DNA of 49,934 bases, taken from an uncultured Candidatus Melainabacteria bacterium. GTDB taxonomy: Bacteria; Cyanobacteriota; Vampirovibrionia; Gastranaerophilales; Gastranaerophilaceae. The position numbers and the translations under genes are program-made. The stretch is taken from contig CAKUUX010000012.1 in assembly GCA_934693165.1 (NCBI GenBank), positions 1 to 49,934 of the forward strand, given 5' to 3'. Position 1 is the stretch's first letter. Each line of letters begins with the position of its first letter. This document shows positions 24,269 to 33,259 of the stretch, piece by piece. The notes under the pieces were generated by a model. The model was not told where the DNA came from. It saw only the letters and a program-made list of their open reading frames with translations, and made no database searches.

Positions 24269-24864
24269 TGATAACAGATTACGAGGTAGCCAAACAAAAA
24301 CTACTTGATTTAGACTTTACAGAATGCGAAGAGTATTTTTGCAAAAACAAGTTATACCTAGAATTAGGATATTGTGAACTTTTACAAGGAAATTTGAGTA
24401 ACGCAAAAACTTCCTTCGCAAATATATCACACGTAAACCCTCGTGCACATTGGGCATTAAGAATGATTCAATTCATTGAGGGTTACGTAACATTTTTACC
24501 TACATATTTTGAAATAAGAAACTTTTTAGAAATAGACATAAATTTGTTATTAAAAGCAGACAAAATGGAATGGGTAGAAAATATTATAAACGGCGACGAT
24601 TTATTTTATTCAGTGAATGGCGAAAGCTACAAATTTATTGCAAGAGTCCTAATGTACAATGATTACCCCGAAGTCGCAAAAATATACTTAGATAAAGGTA
24701 TAAACAATTCTTACGGCGATCCTGAATTACACATTATTCTTGCAGAATATTGGATTTACAAAAAAAACAAAGAAGAAGCTATTAAAACTTTAAAGAATTG
24801 TCTTAGATTTATACCTGAATATTATCCTGCAAATAAACTTCTTAAAGAATTAGAAACTACTTAA
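24268..24864 (+). CDS. TPR-like helical protein coupled to csrA
   Basis: 198 residues, all-helical, resembling two to four degenerate TPRs (YLELGYCELLQGNLSNAKTSF near 30, PELHIILAEYWIYKKNKEEAIKTL near 150). It has no signal peptide, so it is cytoplasmic. Its start shares a base with the csrA stop, implying coupled translation and a linked function, perhaps a chaperone or adaptor for flagellar control; that is inference. The 3' end overlaps the convergent purA by 8 nt. Confidence 0.78.
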   Translation: MITDYEVAKQKLLDLDFTECEEYFCKNKLYLELGYCELLQGNLSNAKTSFANISHVNPRAHWALRMIQFIEGYVTFLPTYFEIRNFLEIDINLLLKADKMEWVENIINGDDLFYSVNGESYKFIARVLMYNDYPEVAKIYLDKGINNSYGDPELHIILAEYWIYKKNKEEAIKTLKNCLRFIPEYYPANKLLKELETT

Positions 24865-26131
24865 AAATAGTTTGATTTCTGTCAGCCCCAACACTCACAA
24901 TAGATACAGGAACTTCAAGCAATTCTTCAATTCTTGCTATATATTTTTTCGCATTTTCAGGTAAATCTTCAAATGCTTTTATGTCAGAAGTTTTTGACAT
25001 CCAACCTTGATGAACCTCATAAACAGGTTCTAAATATTTATGGATTAAGGTATTTGTTGGATAATCATTATAAACCTTACCATCTCTAGTGTCTTTATAT
25101 GCTGTTGCAATTTTTATTTCTTTAAAATCGTCAAATACATCCAATTTTGTAAGCGCAACTTCTGTAACTCCACCTACAAGAGCTGTATAACGAGCATTTA
25201 CAGCATCAAACCAGCCTGTACGACGTTTTCTACCTGTAGTTGTCCCAAATTCTTTACCAATTTGTTGAATATTTTCACCATCTTTATCAAATAATTCTGT
25301 CACAAAAGGACCTTCTCCAACTCTTGTAACATAGGCTTTATAAACACCAACAACCTTTTTAATTTGAGAAACAGAAAATCCACTACCACAAGCAGCATAG
25401 CCTGATACAGCGTTCGAACTTGTTACATAAGGATATGTACCCCAATCTATATCAAGCATTACACCTTGCGCACCTTCAAAAAGAATTTTTTTATTTCTAA
25501 ATTCTCTAACTAAATTTTGCCAATCAAAACAAACATATTCGCCCAAAATCTCTTTGTATTTTTTACAATACTCTAGTATTTCTTCTTTTGAATATGTTTT
25601 TTCGCCATAAACTTTTTCCAAAATAGCATTTTTTTGAGGAAGTATAACGTCAATTCGTTCATTCAAAGTTTCTTCGTCAAACAAATCTTGAACTTTCAAC
25701 GCTGTTCTTGCAATTTTGTCGCTATATGTTGGACCAATACCTTTTTTTGTTGTCCCGATTTTTGATTTTTTAAGAGAGTTTTCGCTCAAGCCATCCATTT
25801 GAATATGATATGGCATTGTTATTGTTGCAAGAGGACTAATTTTTAAACCTGATAAATCAACACCTTGAGATTTCAATTCAGAAATTTCTTTCTCTAAAGT
25901 TTCTGGATGAATAACACAGCCATTACCAATAAAACAAGTTTTTCCTTTATACAAAATACCTGACGGAACTAAATGGAATTTATAAGTTTCACCCTCATGA
26001 ACAACGGTATGTCCAGCATTACAGCCACCTTGAAATCTCACAATCAAATCAGCTTTTTCTGATAATAAATCTGTAATCTTTGCTTTACCTTCGTCGCCCC
26101 ATTGAGCACCTATTACAACAGTATTTTCCAT
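24857..26131 (-). CDS. purA: Adenylosuccinate synthetase
   Basis: 424 residues, full length. Motifs: QWGDEGKAK near the N-terminus (the usual GDEGKGK, with Gly to Ala), FQGGCNAGHTVV, GTTKKGIGPTYSDK, LFEGAQGVMLDIDWGTYPYVTSSN (core FEGAQGVMLD) and GTTTGRKRRTGWFD. It condenses IMP and aspartate with GTP to adenylosuccinate for AMP synthesis. It is last in a minus-strand run after etfA (2-nt gap). Confidence 0.97.
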   Translation of the reverse strand: MENTVVIGAQWGDEGKAKITDLLSEKADLIVRFQGGCNAGHTVVHEGETYKFHLVPSGILYKGKTCFIGNGCVIHPETLEKEISELKSQGVDLSGLKISPLATITMPYHIQMDGLSENSLKKSKIGTTKKGIGPTYSDKIARTALKVQDLFDEETLNERIDVILPQKNAILEKVYGEKTYSKEEILEYCKKYKEILGEYVCFDWQNLVREFRNKKILFEGAQGVMLDIDWGTYPYVTSSNAVSGYAACGSGFSVSQIKKVVGVYKAYVTRVGEGPFVTELFDKDGENIQQIGKEFGTTTGRKRRTGWFDAVNARYTALVGGVTEVALTKLDVFDDFKEIKIATAYKDTRDGKVYNDYPTNTLIHKYLEPVYEVHQGWMSKTSDIKAFEDLPENAKKYIARIEELLEVPVSIVSVGADRNQTIFK

Positions 26132-26133
26132 AT

Positions 26134-27123
26134 TTAGCCTCTTTTTTTTAATTCTTCTATCAATTCAGGAATAATTTTATTCAAATCACCAACAATTCCA
26201 ATATCTGCAATGTCAAATATTGGAGCATTTTCATCACTATTTATTGCAATAATTTTTTCTGAATTTTCTATACCAACTTGATGTTGAATAGCTCCAGAAA
26301 TACCAACAGCAATATATAATTTTGGAGAAACAGTTTTACCTGTTTGCCCAATTTGTATTGAAGAATTTGCAAGTCCCATATCTACAGCTCCACGAGTAGC
26401 GCCAACTTTGCCACCTAAAAGCTTTGCCAATTCTTCTAACATCTTAAAATCTTTTACACCTTTTCCACCTGAAACAATTATTTCTGCATCTTCGATATTT
26501 TCTGAATTATCAATCTCGTTTTTTATGAACTCAACAAGTTTTACTCTTTCTTCTAAATTTTCTAAATTTGAAAAATTTTCAATAAATTCGGTATTTTTCA
26601 CTTGTAAAGTTTCAGAAATTTTCAAAACTTTTGGTCTTACAGTTGCCATTTGAGGAAAATGTTTAGATAAAATTGTAGCCATTAACTTGCCACCAAAAGT
26701 CGGTCTTGTTGCAGCGAGTTGAAGTTTTTCATTAATGTCTAATTTTGTACAATCTGCAGTTAAACCTGTATTTAATTCGCTTGCAATTCTTGGAGCTAAA
26801 TCTCGTCCTTGTGTAGTTGCACCAATCAAAAAGATTGAAGGTTTAATTTCACTTATCAAATCGACAATCACTTTTGTATAAATTTCAGTAGAATAATTTT
26901 TAAATTTTTCATTTTTTAAAATGTAAACTTTATCAAAAATTTTAAGAGAATTTTTAATTTCATCTAAATTTTCACCATCAGTTAGCAAAACTGCTTGAAT
27001 TATTTCACCATTTAGTTTTTCAGAAAGTTTTTGAGCCTCAGAAGCCAATTCTGAAACTACTTGAAGAACTTCGTTGTTTCTTGTTAATTGTGCATATATC
27101 AAAATACCTTTGTTTTCAGTCAT
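26134..27123 (-). CDS. etfA: Electron transfer flavoprotein alpha subunit
   Basis: 329 residues. The C-terminal FAD domain shows GGKGVKDFK, GATRGAVDMG, IQIGQTGKTVSPKLYIAVGISGAIQH (core GISGAIQHQVG) and AINSDENAPIFDIADIGIVGD, the full EtfA signature. With EtfB it forms a heterodimer passing electrons between a dehydrogenase and a quinone or ferredoxin partner. No acyl-CoA dehydrogenase is adjacent. It overlaps etfB by 8 nt. Whether it is a bifurcating Etf cannot be decided by eye. Confidence 0.96.
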   Translation of the reverse strand: MTENKGILIYAQLTRNNEVLQVVSELASEAQKLSEKLNGEIIQAVLLTDGENLDEIKNSLKIFDKVYILKNEKFKNYSTEIYTKVIVDLISEIKPSIFLIGATTQGRDLAPRIASELNTGLTADCTKLDINEKLQLAATRPTFGGKLMATILSKHFPQMATVRPKVLKISETLQVKNTEFIENFSNLENLEERVKLVEFIKNEIDNSENIEDAEIIVSGGKGVKDFKMLEELAKLLGGKVGATRGAVDMGLANSSIQIGQTGKTVSPKLYIAVGISGAIQHQVGIENSEKIIAINSDENAPIFDIADIGIVGDLNKIIPELIEELKKRG

Positions 27124-27895
27124 TGATATTCTCCAATATAACTTCTACTGCGTGATTTACGCTATCAGGCTTTATTTTCATTCCCAATCTTTTTTGTTCT
27201 GGTCTAAAAGCTTTACTTACATAAGTCGGAGAACCCTTTATGCCGACACTATCAGAACTCATGCCAATGTCTTCCATAGAATATACTGGAACCTCATATT
27301 TTTGAGCTCGAATAAAACCGTTTATAAGTGGTCGAGTTAATACCAAATCTGATTTAATCATTGCCAAAAGGCAAGGCAATTGTGCTTCTACAATTTCTTC
27401 CCCATCTTCTACAACTCGTTTTACTTTTACAGAATTTTCATTTACTTCTAAAATTTCTTTTACAAACGTAACCTGTGGCAAACCCAAATTTTGCGCAATC
27501 ATAGGTGGAGTTTGAGCAGTATCACCATCAATTGCAAATTGACCACACAAAATCAAATCAAATTTACCAATTCTATTTGAAATAGCAATAGCCAAAGTTC
27601 TTGAAGTTGCAATTGTATCAGCCCCTGCAAACTTTTTGTCAGAAATTACAAAACCATCATCAATACCCAAAGCTAAAGATTTTCTAATAACCTCATTTGC
27701 TTGCATTGGTCCCATTGTAATTGCAATTGTTTCTACATTTTCAACAGATTTTTTTATTTTTAACGCAGATTCTATCGCAAAAGCATCATAAGGGTTTAGA
27801 ATGCTTTCTAAACCCTCACGTTGAATAGTATTATTTTCCGTCCACTTAATATCTGAAGTATCAGGAACTTGCTTAACGCAAATCACAATTTTCAT
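27116..27895 (-). CDS. etfB: Electron transfer flavoprotein beta subunit
   Basis: 259 residues, normal length. KQVPDTSDIKW at the start, NPYDAFAIESALKIK, AITMGP and ADTIATSRTLA, and QFAIDGDTAQTPPMIAQNLGLP (core AIDGDTAQTPP) are EtfB landmarks; the last forms part of the AMP- or FAD-binding site. Its start overlaps the stop of the upstream 58-residue cysteine protein by one base (TAATG), so the small protein and Etf are made together. Confidence 0.96.
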   Translation of the reverse strand: MKIVICVKQVPDTSDIKWTENNTIQREGLESILNPYDAFAIESALKIKKSVENVETIAITMGPMQANEVIRKSLALGIDDGFVISDKKFAGADTIATSRTLAIAISNRIGKFDLILCGQFAIDGDTAQTPPMIAQNLGLPQVTFVKEILEVNENSVKVKRVVEDGEEIVEAQLPCLLAMIKSDLVLTRPLINGFIRAQKYEVPVYSMEDIGMSSDSVGIKGSPTYVSKAFRPEQKRLGMKIKPDSVNHAVEVILENIND

Positions 27896-28071
27896 TATTT
27901 TTTAGCCTGTCTAGCTTGAACTGTCATTGCTGCATTGTGCGCAATCATATAAACTGAACAAATTTTGAATTTTTTCAAGTACCAAGCGCAACTATCTTGC
28001 ATACAAACCTTATCCATGTCGCAACCTGCTGACATTAAAGGACAAAATGGAATATCTTTTGGATTTGTCAT
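27895..28071 (-). CDS. 58-residue cysteine-motif protein coupled to etfB
   Basis: A short gene in the gap between the NfnA-like gene and etfB. It begins MTNPKDIPFCPLMSAGC and carries Cys at 10, 17, 23, 28 and 38 in a C-x6-C-x5-C-x4-CAWY pattern, followed by a basic helix ending QARQAKK. AAGG lies 9 nt before the ATG and the stop shares a base with the etfB ATG. Four close Cys suggest a zinc or Fe-S site. Similar small proteins with a terminal CAWY/CAWW are known in anaerobes without assigned function. Given its neighbours, a redox adaptor is plausible but not shown. Confidence 0.8.
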   Translation of the reverse strand: MTNPKDIPFCPLMSAGCDMDKVCMQDSCAWYLKKFKICSVYMIAHNAAMTVQARQAKK

Positions 28072-28080
28072 TTTAATACC

Positions 28081-28914
28081 TTAGCCTTGTTTTAATAAAT
28101 TACAACTTTCGTCACGTCTACGTTCTTGATCTTTGTAAACTCGTGTTCTGTTTATAACTTCATCAAAATCAATTTTATGAGCATCAAAATCAGGACCGTC
28201 TACACATGCAAATTTAACTTCGCCACCTACAGTCAATCTGCAAGCACCACACATGCCTGTACCGTCAACCATAATTGGATTCATACTTGCTTCAGTGTAA
28301 ATACCTTTATCTCTTGTTAAATCAGCAACTGCTTTCATCATTGGCATTGGACCAACTGCTATTGCATAATCAACTTTTTCATTTTCCATAATTCTTGATA
28401 ATACTTGAGTTACAAAACCTTTTTCGCCTAATGTACCATCATCTGTTGTGATAAATAATTCTGTGCAAGCATCTTTCATTTTGTCTGCCCAGAAAATTAG
28501 GTCTTTATTTCTTGCACCCATAATCATATAAACTTTATTTCCAGCTTCTTTGAATGCTTTTGAAATTAAGTAACATGGAGCTGCACCATAACCACCAGCT
28601 AAACATACTACTGTACCGTATTTTTTAATTTCTGTAGGTTTGCCTAGAGGTCCAACTAAGTCTAATAATTCATCACCAACGTTTAATTGTGCAAGTTTTT
28701 TAGTTGTATAACCAACTGCCATAAATACTAATGTCAAAATACCGTTTACTTTATCAACATCAGCTATAGTTAAAGGAACTCTTTCACCTTCTTCTTCTAC
28801 TCTGAAGATAATAAATTGACCAGCTTGAGCATTTCTTACCACGTAAGGTGCTTCAATTTGTATTTCGTATTGATTTGGACATAATTCTTTTTTTGATATT
28901 ACTTTATAACCCAT
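28081..28914 (-). CDS. NfnA-like sulfide/dihydroorotate dehydrogenase-type FAD/NAD-binding subunit
   Basis: 277 residues. The N-terminal flavin domain holds RVPLTIAD, the NAD(P) domain LAGGYGAAPCYLI (about 105-117) and VGPMPMM, and the C-terminal [2Fe-2S] site has D217, C222, C225 and C237 (VDGTGMCGACR, FACVDGP), the Asp-plus-three-Cys set typical of NfnA. NfnA normally works with NfnB (GltA-like) in NADH-dependent ferredoxin:NADP oxidoreductase. NfnB is absent next to it; instead the next genes are the Cys protein and etfBA. AAAGGAAAG precedes the ATG. Confidence 0.93.
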   Translation of the reverse strand: MGYKVISKKELCPNQYEIQIEAPYVVRNAQAGQFIIFRVEEEGERVPLTIADVDKVNGILTLVFMAVGYTTKKLAQLNVGDELLDLVGPLGKPTEIKKYGTVVCLAGGYGAAPCYLISKAFKEAGNKVYMIMGARNKDLIFWADKMKDACTELFITTDDGTLGEKGFVTQVLSRIMENEKVDYAIAVGPMPMMKAVADLTRDKGIYTEASMNPIMVDGTGMCGACRLTVGGEVKFACVDGPDFDAHKIDFDEVINRTRVYKDQERRRDESCNLLKQG

Positions 28915-28963
28915 GTTTCTTTCCTTTATATTTAGTTCACAATAAAATTATACACCAAACATC

Positions 28964-30007
28964 CTATAATTTAACGCATGTGTATTCTGGATGTTTAGAA
29001 AGTTTATCTTCTATTTCTTCAAATGTAAGCAAGCCCTCAGTTGCGCCAAATTTTGAAACAACAGATGCTGAATTTACAGAAGCATACATCAACGATTTCA
29101 AGATATCCATATTAGTTCTGCTTAATGATGCGCTAAATGTAGAAGCAAAAGCATCTCCAGCGCCTAAAGTTGAAACAACTTCACCTTCAAAAATTGGACA
29201 GCAGTAAAAATCTTTGCCGTCATAAGCATAAGCACCATTACCACCATCTGTAATAACAACAATTTGATTTGTTCTTGTCTTTAACATTTCTAACATTCTC
29301 ACAATATCAGGGTGAATTTTTTCGCATGAATATTTTTTATCAGCTGTGTCTGGTCTTACCTGAATTTTAGTACTCATCATTGCTTCTTCTTTGTTCATTA
29401 CAACGACATGAGCTTCTTCAAGAATGCGTTTCAAATAATTAAAACCTTTTCTAATACTTGTAGTACCTGCATTAAAACAAATTTTTATATCATTTTCATT
29501 CGCAAAATCAACAATTGGTTCTAAAACTTTATTACTATCTCCATTCAAAGGTGCAATATAAATAAACTTGGCATCTTTCAATGCATCAAAATTAATTTCT
29601 GATTTTTTAATTTGAGCATTTGCACCACGGTGAGCCAAAACAGTTCTATCACCTTGAAAACTTACAAGAATAATAGAAAAGCCTGTGCTTATATTTTTAT
29701 CTTGAATAATATTACTCAAATCAATATTCTTGTTTTGAACTCCAGCAAGAACACCTTTTGAATAAATATCATCGCCAATTTTAAAAATTGCACCAGTTGA
29801 ATAACCAAGGTTTGCAAAATTTACGGCTGTATTTACGCCCCCTCCACCTACTGTAGAATCAAAATTTGTAATATCAATTTTTGAACCGTATGGATAACTC
29901 ATAAATTCAGATTTTTTATCTGTAGAACATACTGACACAATATTTGCATCATCACATCTAACAAAAACATCAACGGTGGCAGAGCCAATAGTAATAATAT
30001 CAGGCAT
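28964..30007 (-). CDS. PfkB/ribokinase family sugar kinase
   Basis: 347 residues. The N-terminal ITIGSATVDVFV and the GGGGVNTAVNFANLG glycine motif bind the sugar; the C-terminal STLGAGDAFAS motif carries the catalytic Asp and anion hole. A central insert (about 215-240, RPDTADKKYSCEKIHPD) is extra. It phosphorylates a sugar or nucleoside with ATP; the substrate is unknown. It lies 30 nt after the SPOR gene and 49 nt before the NfnA-like gene. Confidence 0.93.
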   Translation of the reverse strand: MPDIITIGSATVDVFVRCDDANIVSVCSTDKKSEFMSYPYGSKIDITNFDSTVGGGGVNTAVNFANLGYSTGAIFKIGDDIYSKGVLAGVQNKNIDLSNIIQDKNISTGFSIILVSFQGDRTVLAHRGANAQIKKSEINFDALKDAKFIYIAPLNGDSNKVLEPIVDFANENDIKICFNAGTTSIRKGFNYLKRILEEAHVVVMNKEEAMMSTKIQVRPDTADKKYSCEKIHPDIVRMLEMLKTRTNQIVVITDGGNGAYAYDGKDFYCCPIFEGEVVSTLGAGDAFASTFSASLSRTNMDILKSLMYASVNSASVVSKFGATEGLLTFEEIEDKLSKHPEYTCVKL

Positions 30008-30036
30008 GATTAACCCCTTTTCTATTTACAACTATA

Positions 30037-30699
30037 CTATTCTTGAATAATTCTAGCTGGAAAACTATTTCTTACAAGTTCATTCAACAACTGTTCAGCT
30101 TTTGCTCTTTCCGTAAAAGAACCAACCTGTAAAGTATATGAGCCGTTTATTAATTTAATAAATGAAGATACACCAACCTCTGAATCTTGAAGTATAGATT
30201 GAGCGACTCTTGCTTGTTCAACCGTTGAATATTTACCTACGCAAACCTTTAACACTTTGTTATAAGATGGTGTAACTGGTTTTGTTTCAACTTTTTGCGC
30301 AGGAGCTTGTGTTTCAACTTCTTGTTTTTTGAAAGAATAAGGAATAACAACTTTTTCATCCAATTCTGGAACTAAAGTATCTTCTGCCATTCTTTCTTTT
30401 AATGTTTCTTCTTCTACTTTTTTATCAATAGCTTTTTTTACAACACCTTGATCTTCTTGTTGTATAAACTTAAGTCTATCGTCAATAAATCTTTTTACAC
30501 CCAATCCTGATTCTTTTGCTTCAACCTCTTCTTCATCACCTATTGCAATATCAACTTCAGGCGACAAATGTCTTGCGACTGCAGTAAAAAACAACAACAT
30601 TACTAAAAATGCAGTTAAAAACAATAAAAACAAACTTTGGTAGTTATTTTTTTTATCTTTTTTATATTTGCTATAATTCATATATCCTGGAGTTTTCAT
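30037..30699 (-). CDS. SPOR-domain protein, single-pass inner membrane
   Basis: 220 residues. A basic N-terminus (about 1-20) is followed by one membrane helix (about 21-41), a long charged periplasmic linker rich in Glu and Lys, and a C-terminal SPOR domain (about 150-220: VGKYSTVEQARVAQSIL, LQVGSFTERAKAEQLLNEL, FPARII). SPOR domains bind glycan strands stripped of peptides at division septa. FtsN-like proteins share this layout. It starts 2 nt after the DUF366 gene, so they are co-translated. Confidence 0.88.
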   Translation of the reverse strand: MKTPGYMNYSKYKKDKKNNYQSLFLLFLTAFLVMLLFFTAVARHLSPEVDIAIGDEEEVEAKESGLGVKRFIDDRLKFIQQEDQGVVKKAIDKKVEEETLKERMAEDTLVPELDEKVVIPYSFKKQEVETQAPAQKVETKPVTPSYNKVLKVCVGKYSTVEQARVAQSILQDSEVGVSSFIKLINGSYTLQVGSFTERAKAEQLLNELVRNSFPARIIQE

Positions 30700-30701
30700 A
30701 A

Positions 30702-31262
30702 TTATTCAGTTACTCCTCTAACTTTTGTGCCAGCTAAATAAATATCATCCAATTCCTCAGAATATCTTTTCATAACTTTTTTAGCAAATGTATCAACATC
30801 ATCAATATTCAAATCAGTTTTCAAACCACCAGCCTTGATTGGTGCTCCCTCTGAATCAATATTTAAACCTGTATGAATAAGAATTGATGTCATTGATTTT
30901 GTACAAATTGATACTGATAATTTTTTATCACCAATATACAAATCATCACCACTTCTTCTAACGATAATACCCATTTCTTCTAAAACTTCTTTGATAGTTG
31001 TCATTAAAAGTCTTTGTCTTAGAACACCTTCTGTAATATCAACACCAAATTGTTCTGTGATAAAGCTCAACATATATTTGCTATAAATTGGTTCATTGTT
31101 GATAACGTCTTCAATATCAACCATTTCTGTAAGTTTAACTTCACATTCTCCTTTAAATGCAACAATTGCATCACCCATCATTTCAAAGTTTTTATAAATC
31201 CAATGTGGAGCTAATTGTGAACCAATATATTTTATTTCATTTTCAATTAATTTTGTTTTCAT
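30702..31262 (-). CDS. DUF366 family protein
   Basis: 186 residues. YIGSQLAPHWIYKNFEMMGDAIVAFKG (core GSQLAPHWIYKNF) and MVDIEDV, with a conserved QRLLMTTIKEVL, match DUF366, an uncharacterised family first noted in archaea and some bacteria. It is soluble with no signal peptide. It sits directly after queC and before the SPOR gene. No reaction can be proposed. Confidence 0.75.
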   Translation of the reverse strand: MKTKLIENEIKYIGSQLAPHWIYKNFEMMGDAIVAFKGECEVKLTEMVDIEDVINNEPIYSKYMLSFITEQFGVDITEGVLRQRLLMTTIKEVLEEMGIIVRRSGDDLYIGDKKLSVSICTKSMTSILIHTGLNIDSEGAPIKAGGLKTDLNIDDVDTFAKKVMKRYSEELDDIYLAGTKVRGVTE

Positions 31263-31299
31263 ACTTATATTCCCATGCCTAATATATCAACATTCTAAT

Positions 31300-31941
31300 T
31301 TAAAAAAGTTTTTTTATAAAGTCTTTTGCATCATTTTTTTTCAATGCTTCAATTAAATGCAAACAAGATTCGCACTTGCCACAATTTTTATCTCCACCAA
31401 GATAGCAACTATGAACCAATTCTAACGGAGCTTTCAAATCAATCACAGTTTTTACAATTTCTTCTTTATCCATATCTATAAGTGGAATTAAAATTTTTGG
31501 TTGAATTAGAGTCGAAAATTCAAATTCAGCTTCAACTCTCTTTGCAAACTCTAAAGTATTATCAGGGAAAGTTTTGCCTTCTTCTTTATTTGCACCAATA
31601 ATAATATAATTATATCCATAACTATCAGCAAAACTACCTGCAATATTCAAGAACAAGCCGTTTCTATTTGGAACCCAAACAGCCTTCATATCATAATCTT
31701 GGGGAACTTCTTTATCACTCACCAAGGCAGTTTGAGTAATTTCTTTTAGAAAATCTAATTTTATAATTTTGTGTTCAACATTATAAAAGTCACAAATCTT
31801 TTTAGAAGCTTCGATTTCTTTATCCAAAGCTTTTTGCCCATAATCAAATGTTATAGCCAATTCGCAATTATATTTTTCTCTTGTTACAGCAAGACAAGCT
31901 AGTGAATCCAAACCTCCTGATAATAGAATAATTGATTTCAT
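31300..31941 (-). CDS. queC: 7-cyano-7-deazaguanine synthase
   Basis: 213 residues from ATG at 31941 (MKSIILLSGGLDSLAC), preceded by AAAGG 9 nt upstream; the open frame begins 16 codons earlier in a terminator and is not used. The PP-loop LSGGLDSL binds ATP, WVPNRNGLFL lies in the active site, and the C-terminal zinc ligands are in CYLGGDKNCGKCESC. It makes preQ0, the precursor of queuosine tRNA modification. No other que gene is nearby. It begins the minus-strand run to purA. Confidence 0.95.
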   Translation of the reverse strand: MKSIILLSGGLDSLACLAVTREKYNCELAITFDYGQKALDKEIEASKKICDFYNVEHKIIKLDFLKEITQTALVSDKEVPQDYDMKAVWVPNRNGLFLNIAGSFADSYGYNYIIIGANKEEGKTFPDNTLEFAKRVEAEFEFSTLIQPKILIPLIDMDKEEIVKTVIDLKAPLELVHSCYLGGDKNCGKCESCLHLIEALKKNDAKDFIKKLF

Positions 31942-31976
31942 AAAAAAAACCTTTCTTTTAAGCATGATTTTAGCAT

Positions 31977-32008
31977 AAAAAAAAAGCAAAAATCTTTGAT
32001 TTTTGCTT
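31977..32008 (-). terminator. Intrinsic terminator of the flagellar operon
   Basis: AAGCAAAAATC (31984-31994) pairs with GATTTTTGCTT (31998-32008), a perfect 11-bp stem with a 3-nt loop. On the minus strand it is followed by nine T residues. It lies about 58 nt past the flgL stop and ends the operon that starts at 40846. Confidence 0.93.
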
Positions 32009-32066
32009 GAATTTAATTAATTTTTGAATGGTAAGTAATTTAAGTTTTTAAAAAGTTTTTTATCTA

Positions 32067-33203
32067 TTAGATGTAATTCATAATAGAAATATTCATCATT
32101 TGAGCAGAAATTGAATAACTAGCTTGTAATGCATATTGAGATTGCATCCATTCAGTTACAACTTGAGTAATATCTGCATCTTCTAAAGATGATTTTAAAC
32201 TTGTTAAATTAGTAACGTTGTTATCGTAAGCACTAATTAATGTATCAAATCTATTTCCTGCAATACCAATTTTAGCCTTATTTGCAGCCAAATTGTTAAC
32301 GCCTTCATCAAGACCATTCATAGCATTTTTAATTGCATCATAATCGTTTGCCTCTAATGCAGCTGATAATTCATATAAAGAAGCTAATACACCGTTTTTA
32401 CTGTTTGCATCAGTAGATACAGTCGTCTTTGGTTCACCAGTTTCTGAATCAAGATTAAAAGTAGAGATTACAGTACCTTGACCATATATATCAGAACCAA
32501 CAATACTTAGTTCTTCTTCAATTCCTCCTTCACCAATCAAAATTTTTCTTGGTTCAGTTGTTCCATTATAATTAATATTTGTAGTTGACATAACTAACTC
32601 GTCAGCTGTTACGTCAGTACCATCAGTTTTTTGCCATTTGAATTTTCCAGTACCATCATCAACGGCTTTCATCTTAAACAATTCATTTCCGTCTTTGTCT
32701 TTTGCTGTATAAGTACCGTCATCATTTTTTGTAAATGTATTACCTTGAACAACTTCTGATGAATATGGTTTTTGTAAAGTTGCAGTACCACTAAACAAAT
32801 ATGTATCACCGTATTCAGTATTTGCAAGAGATGTCATTGTGTCAATAATACCGTCAACTTCTTTTTTAAAACCATCAATTTCAGTTTTAGAATAAGTCCC
32901 ATTTGCCATAAGCATTGCAATATCTTTTGCACGAGACACTCTACCTTCTGAAGATTTAATAGCATCATTTGCAGCTGTCAATTCATATTGAGCAGTTTGC
33001 ATATTTTTGATATAGCCATTATATAAGTTAATTTCTCTTTTTGCACTAAGAATAGATTTTGCAGCAACAGCATCATCCGTTATGGAATTGATTCTTTTTT
33101 GAGTTCCTAACTGTGTTGATAATTTATTAAATTTACCTTGTGTACTAGCCATGTAATTCATTAATGAAGCTGACATTTGGCTTGATGTTGTTCTTGATAA
33201 CAT
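32067..33203 (-). CDS. flgL: Flagellar hook-associated protein 3 (hook-filament junction)
   Basis: 378 residues. The N-terminal coiled segment (SRTTSSQMSASLMNYM, LSTQLGTQKRINSITDDAVAA) and the C-terminal helix (LTSLKSSLEDADITQVVTEWMQSQYALQASY; core LEDADITQVVTEW) are flagellin-like D0/D1 ends, and the ADITQ..T motif is shared by FlgL. It connects hook and filament outside the cell. Exported by the flagellar type III system, no Sec signal. Last gene of the operon. Confidence 0.95.
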   Translation of the reverse strand: MLSRTTSSQMSASLMNYMASTQGKFNKLSTQLGTQKRINSITDDAVAAKSILSAKREINLYNGYIKNMQTAQYELTAANDAIKSSEGRVSRAKDIAMLMANGTYSKTEIDGFKKEVDGIIDTMTSLANTEYGDTYLFSGTATLQKPYSSEVVQGNTFTKNDDGTYTAKDKDGNELFKMKAVDDGTGKFKWQKTDGTDVTADELVMSTTNINYNGTTEPRKILIGEGGIEEELSIVGSDIYGQGTVISTFNLDSETGEPKTTVSTDANSKNGVLASLYELSAALEANDYDAIKNAMNGLDEGVNNLAANKAKIGIAGNRFDTLISAYDNNVTNLTSLKSSLEDADITQVVTEWMQSQYALQASYSISAQMMNISIMNYI

Positions 33204-33259
33204 AATTTATTCCTTTGTGTAAATTTCTCTATCTCTCTTTATATAAAATGGGCTTTTCC

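Noticed and set aside
31942..31989. N-terminal extension of QueC
   Set aside because: It overlaps the flagellar terminator T run, and the PP-loop normally begins within about ten residues of the start.
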